A DNA stretch of 64,000 bases from Streptomyces coeruleorubidus (GTDB lineage: Bacteria; Actinomycetota; Actinomycetes; Streptomycetales; Streptomycetaceae): the NCBI RefSeq assembly GCF_028885415.1, contig NZ_CP118527.1, positions 4,154,001 through 4,218,000 on the forward strand, written 5' to 3'. The notes beneath the pieces were generated by a model. The model was not told the DNA's origin. It did not search any database and saw only the letters and a program-made list of their open reading frames with translations. The position numbers and the translations under genes are program-made. Of the stretch, positions 41,964-50,804 are shown piece by piece; position 1 is the first letter of the stretch; each line of letters starts with the position of its first letter.

Positions 41964-42233
41964 GTTTCCCCCGCTCGCCGACTTCACGGTTGCGCCCTCA
42001 ACACTGGCCGCCCGGGTCCGACACGGGGAGGTGCACCGGGCACACACCTGCGAGCGACAACGGTTGCCGGGCCACCCCTCGCTCCTGGGGCGCGATGCAA
42101 CTACGACCTCAGCCCACCACCCCACCCCGATCCGCTACCCTGTCAGGGGCCGCCACCTCGGTGGCGTCCCGACCCTTGCCGCAATCGGGGCGAATAGTCA
42201 CTCAGAGTATTCAGCCACGGTCACGCAAGCCCC
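41964..42233. other. Spacer between the transposase-like gene and tRNA-Arg
   Basis: 270 bases with no supported gene. A short hairpin, CGCCACC/GGTGGCG (42151-42166), lies in the spacer. The tRNA promoter must lie in the last 80 bases. Confidence 0.5.
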
Positions 42234-42306
42234 GCCTTCGTAGCTCAGGGGATAGAGCACCGCTCTCCTAAAGCGGGTGTCGCAGGTTCGAATCCTGCCG
42301 GGGGCA
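42234..42306 (+). tRNA. tRNA-Arg (anticodon CCT)
   Basis: 73-base cloverleaf. The acceptor GCCTTCG pairs with CGGGGGC through two G:U pairs, the D-stem is GCTC/GAGC, and the anticodon stem CCGCT/AGCGG encloses loop CTCCTAA (anticodon CCT). The T-arm is GCAGG-TTCGAAT-CCTGC, and the discriminator is A. CCA is not encoded. It reads AGG codons. tRNA genes of this type are common integration sites, and the sequence just downstream carries integrase-like remnants. Confidence 0.93.
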
Positions 42307-42404
42307 CAATGCATTACCGCTCTGACCTGGGATTTCTCCCCCAGGGAGGGCTTCGGCTCGGCCTCGGACTCCCCGTCCGGGGCCGTTTGCGTGAGCGGTG
42401 CGTG

Positions 42405-42700
42405 AGCGGACGGCTTGCCAGGCTCCGTTATTCCTCCCGACGGATCAACACCATCCGGCACGGTCTCCAGGCCGGGATCATCCGTATCGCCGGACCTCGA
42501 CCCCACTTCGGGAGCGGTGTTCTTGAAGGTGGCGTCGGCGCGCGGTACGAGCCGGGCTGCGGTCTCGGCAAGCAGGCTGGTGTACATCCAGGAGTACAGG
42601 CCCGCGGTCTTCGGCAGCGCAACCGCGTCTCGGGCAGATGGTGGCGCTATTTGAAAGCGTTGCCTCAGGATGCGAGCTTCGTGCGTGAGCAATGCGTGAG
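42405..42700 (-). pseudogene. Decayed tyrosine-integrase C-terminus, copy A
   Basis: Minus-strand reading ends LYSWMYTSLLAETAARLVPRA, similar to the end of tyrosine recombinases around the catalytic Tyr (for example YTHLLPEAD...). It then runs into decayed sequence shared with copy B (on the plus strand, CCGTTATTCCTCCCGACGG here against CGTTATCCCGACGG there). No intact gene remains. The integrase identity is inferred from this short motif and from the location directly beside a tRNA. Confidence 0.45.
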
Positions 42701-42784
42701 CGGACTGCCCGGCGCGCGACGCGGGTGAACGAGCGGTAGGGGTTGCGCGGCTCGACCGGCCGCCCGGTGCGGGTGGCTAAGCGG

Positions 42785-43050
42785 ACCGATCGCCGGGCTT
42801 CGTTATCCCGACGGATCGGCACCGTCCGGCGCGGACCCGCGGCTGAGTCCTCCGCATCATCCAGTCCGGGCTCGGCGGCGGCGGTGAGGGCCGCCGCCTG
42901 CGCGTTGCGCGCGGTACAAGGCCGGCTGCAACCTCGGCGATCGCCAGATCCGCTCCGGGCAGCAGGCTCGTGTACCTGTCGACCGTTCCTGGGGGCGAAG
43001 TGGCGACTCTCCAGAAGGTCCGCTCGATGGCCTGCCGTTGGGCGAACCTG
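42785..43050 (-). pseudogene. Decayed tyrosine-integrase C-terminus, copy B
   Basis: Minus-strand reading gives RELVRFAQRQAIERTFWRV, then PGTVDRYTSLLPGADLAIAE and VAAGLVPRAT, close in form to an integrase tail with its catalytic Tyr in DRYTSLLPGAD. The nucleotide sequence after this point is homologous to copy A, including GCGCGCGGTAC. It begins a few bases after the stop of the NAD-binding protein gene and lacks a start and the catalytic Arg/His boxes. Together copies A and B suggest two past insertions at the tRNA. Confidence 0.5.
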
Positions 43051-43056
43051 ACCAGT

Positions 43057-43746
43057 TCACGCTGACAGGTCTTCGGCGCGGTGGACGACCGTGATGAGGG
43101 GGTCGGGGCCAGGTGTCTCGAGTTCGTCGACCACGGCGACGGCCAGGTCCTCGGCGCTGATCCAGGATTGGCCGTCGGCGCTGATGAGCAAGGTGTCGCT
43201 GCCGCGCCGATAGCGGCCGGTCCGTTCGCCGGGTTCGAGCAGGGCCGGTGGACTCAGGTAGACGCAATCGGCATCGGCATGGGACTGGCAGGTTCGCAGC
43301 TGAGCGATTCCGGCGGCGGCGACGGCCTTGATTTCGGCGGGCACGTACGCCGGATTGTCGGCGACCAGCAGATCGCGGTCACCGGGGCTGCGCAATGCGC
43401 CGGCGCCGCCGACCACGAGGACGCGGATCCCGAGTTGTGCGGCGATGTCCAGCACCGTACGGGTAGCGCCGACCAGGAACTCCTCGTCGACCGGCGTGGT
43501 CCGCACGGTCAGTACGACAGCGTCCGCAGCGCCGTGGGAGGCGGAGCCTGCCAGTGCCTGGCGTATGGCGTGTGAGTCGTTCGCGTCGACCGCGATCGGC
43601 GTCACGTTCGGGTTCCTCGGGTTCTCACTCGCGGGTTTCCGGGACAGGGCGATCACTTGGTGTCCGCGTGCACTGGCCTCGTTGATCACCCGGCTGCCGA
43701 CCATCCCGGTGGCGCCCAGTACAGCGATCGTCATGCCTGTCTTCAT
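43057..43746 (-). CDS. NAD(P)-binding NmrA/SDR-like protein
   Basis: A 229-residue atypical short-chain dehydrogenase of the NAD(P)-binding group. The Rossmann motif is MTIAVLGATGMVGSRVINEA, followed by ALSRKP for the cofactor phosphate, VLVVGGAGALRSP in the middle, and VYLSPPALLEPGERTGRYRRG near the C-terminus, similar to YesF/BLVRB-like proteins. Possible roles are quinone or flavin reduction or redox sensing. ATG at 43746 (MKTGMT) has GAAGGA upstream and overlaps the stop of the EamA gene as ATGA. Confidence 0.85.
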   Translation of the reverse strand: MKTGMTIAVLGATGMVGSRVINEASARGHQVIALSRKPASENPRNPNVTPIAVDANDSHAIRQALAGSASHGAADAVVLTVRTTPVDEEFLVGATRTVLDIAAQLGIRVLVVGGAGALRSPGDRDLLVADNPAYVPAEIKAVAAAGIAQLRTCQSHADADCVYLSPPALLEPGERTGRYRRGSDTLLISADGQSWISAEDLAVAVVDELETPGPDPLITVVHRAEDLSA

Positions 43747-44795
43747 CGGATCCGTCCTTCTCGTATGTGATCGTCGTGCATCCGGTCTTCTCGGATTTGG
43801 TCTTCTCGGATTTGGTCTTCTCGGATTCGGGCTTCTCGGATTCGGGCTTCTCGGATTCGGGCTTCTGCCGGCCTGCGGCGCGCCACGCGGCCCGCCAGGT
43901 TCGGGGTATTGAGCTGCGCCGCGAGCAACGCGGCCAGGGCGAGGACGAAGCCAGAGGTCTGCAGCAGGCTCAGTGACTCGCCCAGCGCGATGCCGATGAC
44001 GGTCGCGACCAGCGGGGACAGCAGCACCAGCGGTGCGGACGCGCCGACCGGCAGCTTTCCGATACCGCGGAACCACAGCGTGGACGCGATCAGCCCACCC
44101 ACGCTGCCGAGCCACAGGTATCCGCCGGCGGCTCCGGTGTCGATGCGCGGCGGCGCCCCCTCGATCCCGAAGGCGAGCGGGAGCAAGAGCAGGCCGCCCG
44201 ACGTCAGTTGCCAGCCGGTCAGGGTCAGTGGACCGACACCCGCGGGAAGGCCCCACCGCTTGGTGAGGACGATCCCGACGGCCATGGCGGCCGTACCACC
44301 GAGGCCGGCGACGACCCCGACGGCGCCCAGCCGGGCCTGCGGCCCCAGTACGACGAGTCCGACACCGACCGCGCCGAGCACGCCCCAGGTCAATCGCCAG
44401 GCCGTCGGCCGGTCGTGGAGCAGCGCGACGGCCAACCCGGCGACCATCAGCGGCTGGGTGGCACCGAGAGTGGCGGCGACACCGCCAGGGAGTCGCTCGG
44501 CCGCCACGAACAAGAGGGGGTACAAGGCACCGATGTTGAGCGCGCCGAGGACGGTGGCCTTCCACCACCAATCCCCGCGCGGGAGCACACGGGTGATGGC
44601 CAGCGCGAGCAGCCCGCCGGGCAGGGCGCGCAGCATCCCGGCGAACAGCGGATGCCCGGGCGGGAGCAGTTCCGTGGTGACGACGTACGTGGTGCCCCAG
44701 GACGCGGGGGCGAGTGCGGTCAGTGCCACGGTGGCCACCTGCCGGCCGTACGGGATTCGCGGCGAGTGGGGTGCCCGCTCGGTCGAGGTATGCAT
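43743..44795 (-). CDS. EamA/DMT-family transporter with repetitive C-terminus
   Basis: A 350-residue membrane protein with ten predicted helices in two EamA halves (ASWGTTYVVTTELLPPGHPLFAGMLRALPGG in the first, GGLIASTLWFRGIGKLP in the second). Such carriers export amino acids or metabolites. The last 45 residues are a run of the pentapeptide IREAR/IREDQ made by 15-base DNA repeats, which is not a family feature. ATG at 44795 (MHTSTERAP). Divergent from a LysR gene and coupled to the NAD(P)-binding gene. Confidence 0.87.
   Translation of the reverse strand: MHTSTERAPHSPRIPYGRQVATVALTALAPASWGTTYVVTTELLPPGHPLFAGMLRALPGGLLALAITRVLPRGDWWWKATVLGALNIGALYPLLFVAAERLPGGVAATLGATQPLMVAGLAVALLHDRPTAWRLTWGVLGAVGVGLVVLGPQARLGAVGVVAGLGGTAAMAVGIVLTKRWGLPAGVGPLTLTGWQLTSGGLLLLPLAFGIEGAPPRIDTGAAGGYLWLGSVGGLIASTLWFRGIGKLPVGASAPLVLLSPLVATVIGIALGESLSLLQTSGFVLALAALLAAQLNTPNLAGRVARRRPAEARIREARIREARIREDQIREDQIREDRMHDDHIREGRIR
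43786..43866. repeat. 15-base tandem repeats in the EamA gene end
   Basis: Five units of the form TCTTCTCGGATTTGG, grading to GCTTCTCGGATTCGG, plus a partial sixth. In the EamA frame they encode repeats of an Arg/Glu/Ile pentapeptide. Because the unit is a multiple of three, copy number can change without a frameshift. Confidence 0.9.
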
Positions 44796-44835
44796 GTGAT
44801 GAAGTCTCAGAGGCAGCCCATCATGAGTCCAACAC

Positions 44836-45828
44836 ATGCTTGTCATCGCAGCCATGAACCAGAACGATGACCGTGTGGATCTCCAGCAGATGCGCTACGT
44901 CGTCGCCGTGGCCGAAACCCGTAACTTCACCCGCGCCGCCGAGCGCTGCTTCGTGGTGCAGTCGTCGCTCAGTCACCGGATCGCCGGCCTGGAACGGGAA
45001 CTCGGAGTCAAGCTGTTCGCCCGGTCCAGCCGCCGCGTCGAGCTGACCCCTGCGGGAGCGGCGTTCGTCGCCGGCGCACGCGAGTGCCTGGCCGCCGCCG
45101 ACCGCGCGGCTGCCGACGCCGCCGCCGCGACCGGCGTGGTACGCGGCCGACTCGCCGTCGGCGTGATCGTGACGACGGCTGCCGTCGACGTACCGGAGCT
45201 GCTGCAGCGGTACCGCGCCCAGCACCCGGCCGTCCACGTCGCCCTCCGTTCCGGACGCAGCGATGAACTGGCGGCGGCGGTCCGGAACGGCGACCTGGAC
45301 ATGGCCTTCCTCGGCCTGCCGGAGAGCGAACGGCCTCCCGGTGTGGAGTGCGTTGTTCTCGCTCACGACGAGCACGTGCTGGTGGTGCCGGCCGGGCACC
45401 GACTGGCGGGCGTTTCCCAGGTCACGCTGCGGGAGATCGCCGAAGAGACGTTCGTGGACTTCGTGAGCGGGACGCCTGCCCGGGCCCAGTCCGATCAGGC
45501 GTTCGCCGCCGCGGGCCTGGTCCGCGACGTCGCGTACGAAGCCGGCGTCGTCGAGCTGATCACCCGGCTGATCGCCCGCGGGCTGGGCATCGCACTGCTG
45601 CCGTCGGCGTTCATCCGACCGCGGGCCACCGACGACCCCGAACTGGCGCTCGTCCCGGTGGTCGACGGACCGCATCGCATCGAGTACCTGGCGTGGAGCC
45701 GCTTCAACCCCAGCCCTGCCACCCGGGCGATGCTCGACATCCTCGAGGTCGGGCCGCCGTCAACAGTGTCCCGACCCGCAACTGATCGCGCTGCGGCAGG
45801 CAGTCGGCCGAGGGCGCGGCAAGCTTGA
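44836..45828 (+). CDS. LysR-family transcriptional regulator
   Basis: A 330-residue LysR regulator: winged helix VDLQQMRYVVAVAETRNFTRAAERCFVVQSSLSHRIAGLERELGVKLFARSSRRVELTPAG, then a PBP-like effector domain with MAFLGLPESERPPG and a C-terminal Arg-rich tail. Start is uncertain among ATG 44836, ATG 44854 and GTG 44875; the last gives the standard family N-terminus, and none has a good ribosome site. It is divergent from the EamA/NAD(P)-binding pair, which it probably controls. Confidence 0.9.
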   Translation: MLVIAAMNQNDDRVDLQQMRYVVAVAETRNFTRAAERCFVVQSSLSHRIAGLERELGVKLFARSSRRVELTPAGAAFVAGARECLAAADRAAADAAAATGVVRGRLAVGVIVTTAAVDVPELLQRYRAQHPAVHVALRSGRSDELAAAVRNGDLDMAFLGLPESERPPGVECVVLAHDEHVLVVPAGHRLAGVSQVTLREIAEETFVDFVSGTPARAQSDQAFAAAGLVRDVAYEAGVVELITRLIARGLGIALLPSAFIRPRATDDPELALVPVVDGPHRIEYLAWSRFNPSPATRAMLDILEVGPPSTVSRPATDRAAAGSRPRARQA

Positions 45829-45834
45829 GCCGCG

Positions 45835-48621
45835 TCATGTCGCGTCCCGTACCGTGCCGGTGACCTCCGACCCCTTGACCTCCTTGCCGCCGTCGGCCGT
45901 GTTCAGCCGCAGCCGAAGGGACTCCACCGGCTCGGTCACCCGGTCGGCGATGGTGGGCACCTTCACGTCGACGCTCCGGCTGCCCGCGGGGATCTCGAAC
46001 GACAGACGAGGTTCGTCCGGCATCCGCGACAGCGCCCGCTGCGGACTGGGTGAGACGTCGTAGTTCTCTGCCAGCCACGAGGGAGGGACATCCTTGGTGG
46101 ACAGCTCGGCGCCACGACGGACGGGCAGGATCCACAGATCTCCGTACAGGGTTTCGTCGGCTGTCGCGGACAGGCTGATCCGCCAGACCAGTTGCTTGCC
46201 CTCGGTGACGCGGTCGGCGACCGGTGTCACCCGCATGGTGGGCTTGGGGTCGTCGTTCTTCACGATGATCTTGCCGCGATGGGAGCCGACCACCGCGCCG
46301 TGGATCGACTTGACGAACACCGGACGGTCGACCCCGTCCTCGTAGCGGTTGTCGCCCTTCACCGTCATCCGTACGTTGACGGGCGCGCCCGCGTGGACCG
46401 TCACCGTGTGCACGACCGGGTACTTGTGCCCCGGCTCGTCCACGAACACCCGGACCTGGCCGCTGCCCTTGCCGGAGACCGTCACCGGCACCTGATAGGT
46501 GCGCGTGCCGGGGCCGCCCTCCTTGACGGTCGTACGGCCGACGTCCACGCGGGCCAGCTGAGCCGGCTTGACGGCAGGGGTGCCGGGGCGCCAGCCCCAG
46601 GCGTCCATCAGCCACGCCTTTCCGGACGAGGTGCGGGGGGTGAGGTGGAGGGTCTTGACGCGGGCCAGGTCGAGTCCGGCCTTGGCCGCGGCGGACAGCG
46701 GTACGCGGACTTCGCGCGCCCAGTACGAGGACGTCAGGCCGGTGCCGGGCAGGCCGTCGACGCGGACACGGCCGAGAGCGGCCCGCTTGCCGGATGCGTC
46801 GGTGAGTGACACGTCCAGCCGGGTGCCGGTGGTGTTGGGCGGCACGATCACCCGCAGGGTCAGCGCCTTGGCGCCGGACAGGGAGACCGGGTGGGCGGGG
46901 CTGAGCCGGGTGGAGGCGCCGGACTTGGTCCAGCGCATGGCCAGCGCGGAGCGGCCGGGTTCCTTCTGCGTCTCCCAGAGGGCGAAGTGCGGCGAGGCCT
47001 GCTGGAGGCGGGACGGCAGGCAGGAGGCGGCCGGATCCGTGTCCACCTGGGCGCACAGTCTGCCGCCGTCGACCGTGGCGGAGGTGTCCGGCAGGAAGGC
47101 TCCGCTGCGCCCGGCGCCGACGGCGTGGGTGTAGACCCGGGCCGGCCCGGCGGAGGCGGCGCGCACGCCGGAGCCGTCGATCAACGGGCGGGCCCGGTCG
47201 TCCCGGGCGATGAACAGCCGGGCCGCAGCGGCGATATAGGTCGATCCCGCCTTCTGCTGCTGCTTGGCGCTCAGACGGGTCTTGGCCCCCTGCGAGCACA
47301 ACCGGTCGTCGTGGTCGCCGGAGTAGGTGAAGTCGTCCTCGGCGGGGGCCGCGGCCTGGCCGGGAGTCCACTCGGTGTTGAAGTAGTTGTGGTTCGCGCC
47401 GACCATGTAGACCGCGCTGTGCAGGGCCGTGCCGCGGCTGACACCACGCGTGCCGTCGACGTACGTCTCGCCCTGCAGATCGGGCATGTCGCCGTCGCAG
47501 CCCGGCAGGATCGTCATGGACGGCACGTCGGGGACGGGGTTCTGGGCCAGGGCTGAGGGGGCTACCAGGACGGTGCCGCGTATCGTCCAGCGGACGCGGC
47601 CCCGGTAGCCGTCCTGCGCGGCGGGCGGCGGGTACAGGCTGTCCAGAGTGGCCTGGTTGACGGCCTCACCGCCTCGCGAGTGCCCCACCAGCAGCACACG
47701 GCGCAGGTCGGCTCGGGGCGCCTCGCGCACGGCCGCCGGCGCCTTGGACGGGTCGGCGGCCCAGTCCGCCCAGTGCCCCAGGTGCAGCCGTATCAGGGAC
47801 GACCGGAACGCTGCGCCGCCGTCCGCCCTCATCTCGTCCTGGGCGTTGATGCCGTTGGCCGAGATCGACACCGTCACATAGCCCTGGGAAGCCAGCAGCT
47901 TCTGGTCGTGCAGGTGACCGCGGTAACTCGGCACCGGCTTCTTGCCGGTGTCGCACGGCCACTCCGCGGTCCGCGTTCCTTCCGTGTCGAAGCAGGTGTC
48001 ATGGCGTCCGTGCAGGAACAGCGCCAACGGCCGGCGGCCCGTGGCACCGGCCGGAGCCACGACCACGGCCTTCATCTCCACCGGTGTCTCCAGCCCCGGC
48101 AGGCGCACCGACGGCAGGGAGTACTCGCCTTGGACGGTACGGAACTTGCCGGTGACGCCGGGATCGGTCTTGTGCACAGGGTTCACGGGCAGGGTTCCCG
48201 TCAGAGGCGACGGGGTCGAAGGGGCTTGGAGGTTGCGTCCGCGCCCGGCGTCCGTTCCCTCCGCGTCCAGCCGCCGTCCTGCGGCCTCGACCCGCAGATC
48301 CCGCGCCTGCTCGAGACGTACCCCGTCCAGCGGAAGCCGGAAGGTGCGCCCGTCCGCGGCAGCCGCGGGATGTCCCAGCAGCCGGCCCCCACTGCGGAAC
48401 TCGATCCGGGCACCGCCCATCGGCACCCGGGCGGATGAGCGCCACTCCAGCTTCTCCGTCCCGCCCGAGCCGGTGATCCTCCAGCCGTCGGGAAGGTGCG
48501 GTGAGGCGTCGGCGGACGGCCTCTGGGGCTCCGGGTCGGGGGAGGCCTGCACTGTGCCCGGCCATCCCCACGCCACCGCGAAGGCCGCCGCCACAGCGGC
48601 CATCACGCGCGGGATACGCAT
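45835..48621 (-). CDS. Large secreted alpha/beta-hydrolase with Calx-beta-like repeats
   Basis: A 928-residue exported protein. It starts with a signal peptide (MRIPRVMAAVAAAFAVAWGWPGTVQA). An esterase/lipase domain lies at about residues 130-500 with the oxyanion region LALFLHGRHDTC and the nucleophile elbow GHSRGGEAVN. A beta-rich domain follows, then two C-terminal repeats of Calx-beta type (RVDVGRTTVKEGGPGTRTYQVP and TMRVTPVADRVTEGKQLVWR). Calx-beta repeats usually bind calcium and mediate attachment. ATG at 48621; GTG at 48624 is equally possible. Convergent with the LysR gene, 6 bases apart. Confidence 0.85.
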   Translation of the reverse strand: MRIPRVMAAVAAAFAVAWGWPGTVQASPDPEPQRPSADASPHLPDGWRITGSGGTEKLEWRSSARVPMGGARIEFRSGGRLLGHPAAAADGRTFRLPLDGVRLEQARDLRVEAAGRRLDAEGTDAGRGRNLQAPSTPSPLTGTLPVNPVHKTDPGVTGKFRTVQGEYSLPSVRLPGLETPVEMKAVVVAPAGATGRRPLALFLHGRHDTCFDTEGTRTAEWPCDTGKKPVPSYRGHLHDQKLLASQGYVTVSISANGINAQDEMRADGGAAFRSSLIRLHLGHWADWAADPSKAPAAVREAPRADLRRVLLVGHSRGGEAVNQATLDSLYPPPAAQDGYRGRVRWTIRGTVLVAPSALAQNPVPDVPSMTILPGCDGDMPDLQGETYVDGTRGVSRGTALHSAVYMVGANHNYFNTEWTPGQAAAPAEDDFTYSGDHDDRLCSQGAKTRLSAKQQQKAGSTYIAAAARLFIARDDRARPLIDGSGVRAASAGPARVYTHAVGAGRSGAFLPDTSATVDGGRLCAQVDTDPAASCLPSRLQQASPHFALWETQKEPGRSALAMRWTKSGASTRLSPAHPVSLSGAKALTLRVIVPPNTTGTRLDVSLTDASGKRAALGRVRVDGLPGTGLTSSYWAREVRVPLSAAAKAGLDLARVKTLHLTPRTSSGKAWLMDAWGWRPGTPAVKPAQLARVDVGRTTVKEGGPGTRTYQVPVTVSGKGSGQVRVFVDEPGHKYPVVHTVTVHAGAPVNVRMTVKGDNRYEDGVDRPVFVKSIHGAVVGSHRGKIIVKNDDPKPTMRVTPVADRVTEGKQLVWRISLSATADETLYGDLWILPVRRGAELSTKDVPPSWLAENYDVSPSPQRALSRMPDEPRLSFEIPAGSRSVDVKVPTIADRVTEPVESLRLRLNTADGGKEVKGSEVTGTVRDAT

Positions 48622-49272
48622 CACGTCTCGTTTCTCCTTGTCGTCGGATGTGCGGTCGGATTCCATGCCGGAAGGAGCTGGACAGCACTGCTCCCGGGCG
48701 CTCGGCGGCCACCGGTGCCCGGTGGACGGGCGGCGGTGGGCGGTGCGGCTCGTACCGGGGAACGGCTGTGGCCACGGCGGACCGGCCCCGTTCACGGGCC
48801 GCTCCGGGCCACGCGACTACTCAGGTCCGGGGGGACCGAGGAGAGGTAGAAGCGAGAGAATCGGGGTGTGACTGAGCGTGGGACCAGAACCTGAGCAGCG
48901 GGCTTACCGAATGTCACCGAGGGGACGATCATCGAGGTCGGATGCGTTTTTCAGCGACCCCGGGGGTCACTCTGAAAAAACTTGGTCCCCGATCCTCGAC
49001 CTTCACCCCGGCCGTAGCGCCACATAAATGCCGACCGCCCCACCCCGAAGGCAGGGCGGGGCGGGTGCTCTCACGCGATCAGAGCCCGACACGTGCAGAG
49101 CTGACGGGCCCCGGTGGCCTCTGACATCCAGGCGAAGCACTCTCGGACCAACCGTCCTGACCCCAACACCCGAGCGGGGCCGCAGGCACAACCGCCTGCG
49201 GCCCCGCCATGGCCGAGGGACCTCGCGCAGGCGTAGGGCGCGTCACTTCATGGGATCGCCTGTCGGCGTGGG
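48622..49272. other. 651-base non-coding region with terminator-like hairpins
   Basis: Holds the upstream region of the hydrolase and the 3' region of the GH43 gene. One hairpin, 48947-48979, has TTTTTCAG paired with CTGAAAAA around a GC core, so it is T-rich at its base on either strand. A second is listed separately at 49174-49207. An imperfect GC palindrome lies near 49035-49065. No gene is supported. Confidence 0.6.
49174..49207 (-). terminator. Terminator of the furanose transport operon
   Basis: Perfect 14-base stem GCGGGGCCGCAGGC / GCCTGCGGCCCCGC with loop ACAACC, 65 bases beyond the GH43 stop. Confidence 0.78.
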
Positions 49273-50709
49273 TCAGTCCGTCACGCGGAAGGTGGCGTCG
49301 CTGCGGGCCGTCGTGGTGGTGATCGGGTCGAGGCGGAGTTCGTAGGCGTAGTGGCGGATGTACCGGTCGGGGTGGCTGTACGACTGGAAGGACGACCATG
49401 TCGAGTCGGCGAGGCCGGCGACCTGGCGGAAGGTGGCGTCCGCGGCGAACCGGGTGGTGCCGTCGTTGTAGGCCAGCTGGAAGTCGTATCCGGCGTGCCG
49501 CAGGAAGTGGCCGGGGAAGTTGACCGACTCGAAGGAGACGGTGCCCGAGCCCGCCAGGCCGGGCCGCAGCCGGAACTGGGCGTCCGGGCCGGTGACGTTC
49601 TGGTCGATGCGCACGTCGAAGCCGGCGTGCCGCACGTACCGGTCCTGGAAGTTGAACGACTGGAGCCGCTTGGCCGGGGTGTTGGCCCAGCGTGCGAGCA
49701 CGCGGCTCTCCTCGGCGGCCGTCAGGTTGAGGATCGCACCGTGGCGCTTCTTCGTCCCGCCCAGGTTGTAGCTTCCCGACGCCGGGAGCCGGTAGGTGCC
49801 GGCGGCGGAGGGGTTCGTCGTCGTGACCGGCATGTAGCCGCGTCCGGAGGCGTACTGGTCGAGGTACAGGGTCCACTCGTTGCGGTCCCTGAACTTCATC
49901 CACATCGGGCCTTCGACCTGGGAGCCGGTCAGGCCGATGCCGGAGAGGTTGCCAAGGTTGGTCCACGTACCGAGGATCGAGTTGCTGCCTTCGAGCGTGA
50001 TCTGGCCGTCGCCGGAGGCCCGTACGTAACGGAAGCCACCGACGCCGGACGGCACCTCGACGATCTGGGTGTCGATGATGTTCTGGGTGCCGGGGCGGTC
50101 GATGTAGAGCTGTGGGGTGGTGATGGTGCGGAAGTCGGTGGTGCGGGCGGAGTAGATGCGGTGCTTGAGCACGCCGCCCCGGGTCGCGTTCGTCGCCCAG
50201 TACAGGACGTAGTCGTTGGTCTCGGGGTTCCAGATCGCTTCCGGCGCCCAGGCGTTGCGCCCGTCGGGGATCGCGCCGGCGACGTTGAGCAGCCACGGCT
50301 TCGACCAGGTGACCAGGTCCGTGGACTCCCACACCACGAGGTTGCGGCTGGCGTCGTTCACGGCCTGGTCCCACGACTGTCCGCAGCCGATGCACAGGTC
50401 GGTCGCGATGATCCAGTACTTGTCACCGCCGGGGGCTCTGACCAGTGCGGGGTCGCGCACCCCACGGGTTCCCACCGTGGAACGCAGGGTCATCCCGCCG
50501 CCGTTGAGGTCACTCCAGTTCAGGCCGTCCGTGCTGTGCGAGAAGTAGATCTGCTGACCGGTCGACCCCTCCCCGATGAAGTGCGTCATCAGGTAGCCCG
50601 GGTCGGCGGCGGCGGCCCGCTGAGGTGTGGTCAGGGCCTGGCCTGTGAAGAGGAGGCAGGCGGCGAGCAATATCGCCGACAGCCTGGAGATAAGCGCGCG
50701 CATGGGCAT
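49273..50709 (-). CDS. Secreted GH43-like glycosidase with AbfB (CBM42) domain
   Basis: A 478-residue exported protein: signal peptide LISRLSAILLAACLLFTGQALT...AAA, a five-bladed propeller domain at about residues 38-330 (FSHSTDGLNWSDLNGG, RDPALVRAPGGDKYWIIATD, NAWAPEAIWNPETNDYVLYWA), and a C-terminal AbfB domain with repeated SFQSYSHPDRYIRHYAYELRL-type blocks. AbfB binds arabinofuranose side chains. The order RDP, then W-PE, fits GH43 arabinofuranosidase-type enzymes. It ends the ABC operon, which suggests that it releases the sugar the transporter takes up. Confidence 0.88.
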   Translation of the reverse strand: MPMRALISRLSAILLAACLLFTGQALTTPQRAAAADPGYLMTHFIGEGSTGQQIYFSHSTDGLNWSDLNGGGMTLRSTVGTRGVRDPALVRAPGGDKYWIIATDLCIGCGQSWDQAVNDASRNLVVWESTDLVTWSKPWLLNVAGAIPDGRNAWAPEAIWNPETNDYVLYWATNATRGGVLKHRIYSARTTDFRTITTPQLYIDRPGTQNIIDTQIVEVPSGVGGFRYVRASGDGQITLEGSNSILGTWTNLGNLSGIGLTGSQVEGPMWMKFRDRNEWTLYLDQYASGRGYMPVTTTNPSAAGTYRLPASGSYNLGGTKKRHGAILNLTAAEESRVLARWANTPAKRLQSFNFQDRYVRHAGFDVRIDQNVTGPDAQFRLRPGLAGSGTVSFESVNFPGHFLRHAGYDFQLAYNDGTTRFAADATFRQVAGLADSTWSSFQSYSHPDRYIRHYAYELRLDPITTTTARSDATFRVTD

Positions 50710-50804
50710 TTCCCCGTCTTTCTCTGACTTTCCGTTGCCCCCGTGGTCGCCGCGCCGACGGCGACCGACTCACTTGCCGCTGTTGCGGCTCTCAGCAGTG
50801 CCCG

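Noticed and set aside
42198..42692. Minus-strand 164-codon open frame containing GRIRTCDTRFRRAVLYPLSYE
   Set aside because: That peptide is the antisense translation of the tRNA-Arg gene, a well-known annotation artefact. The frame runs straight through the tRNA at 42234-42306.
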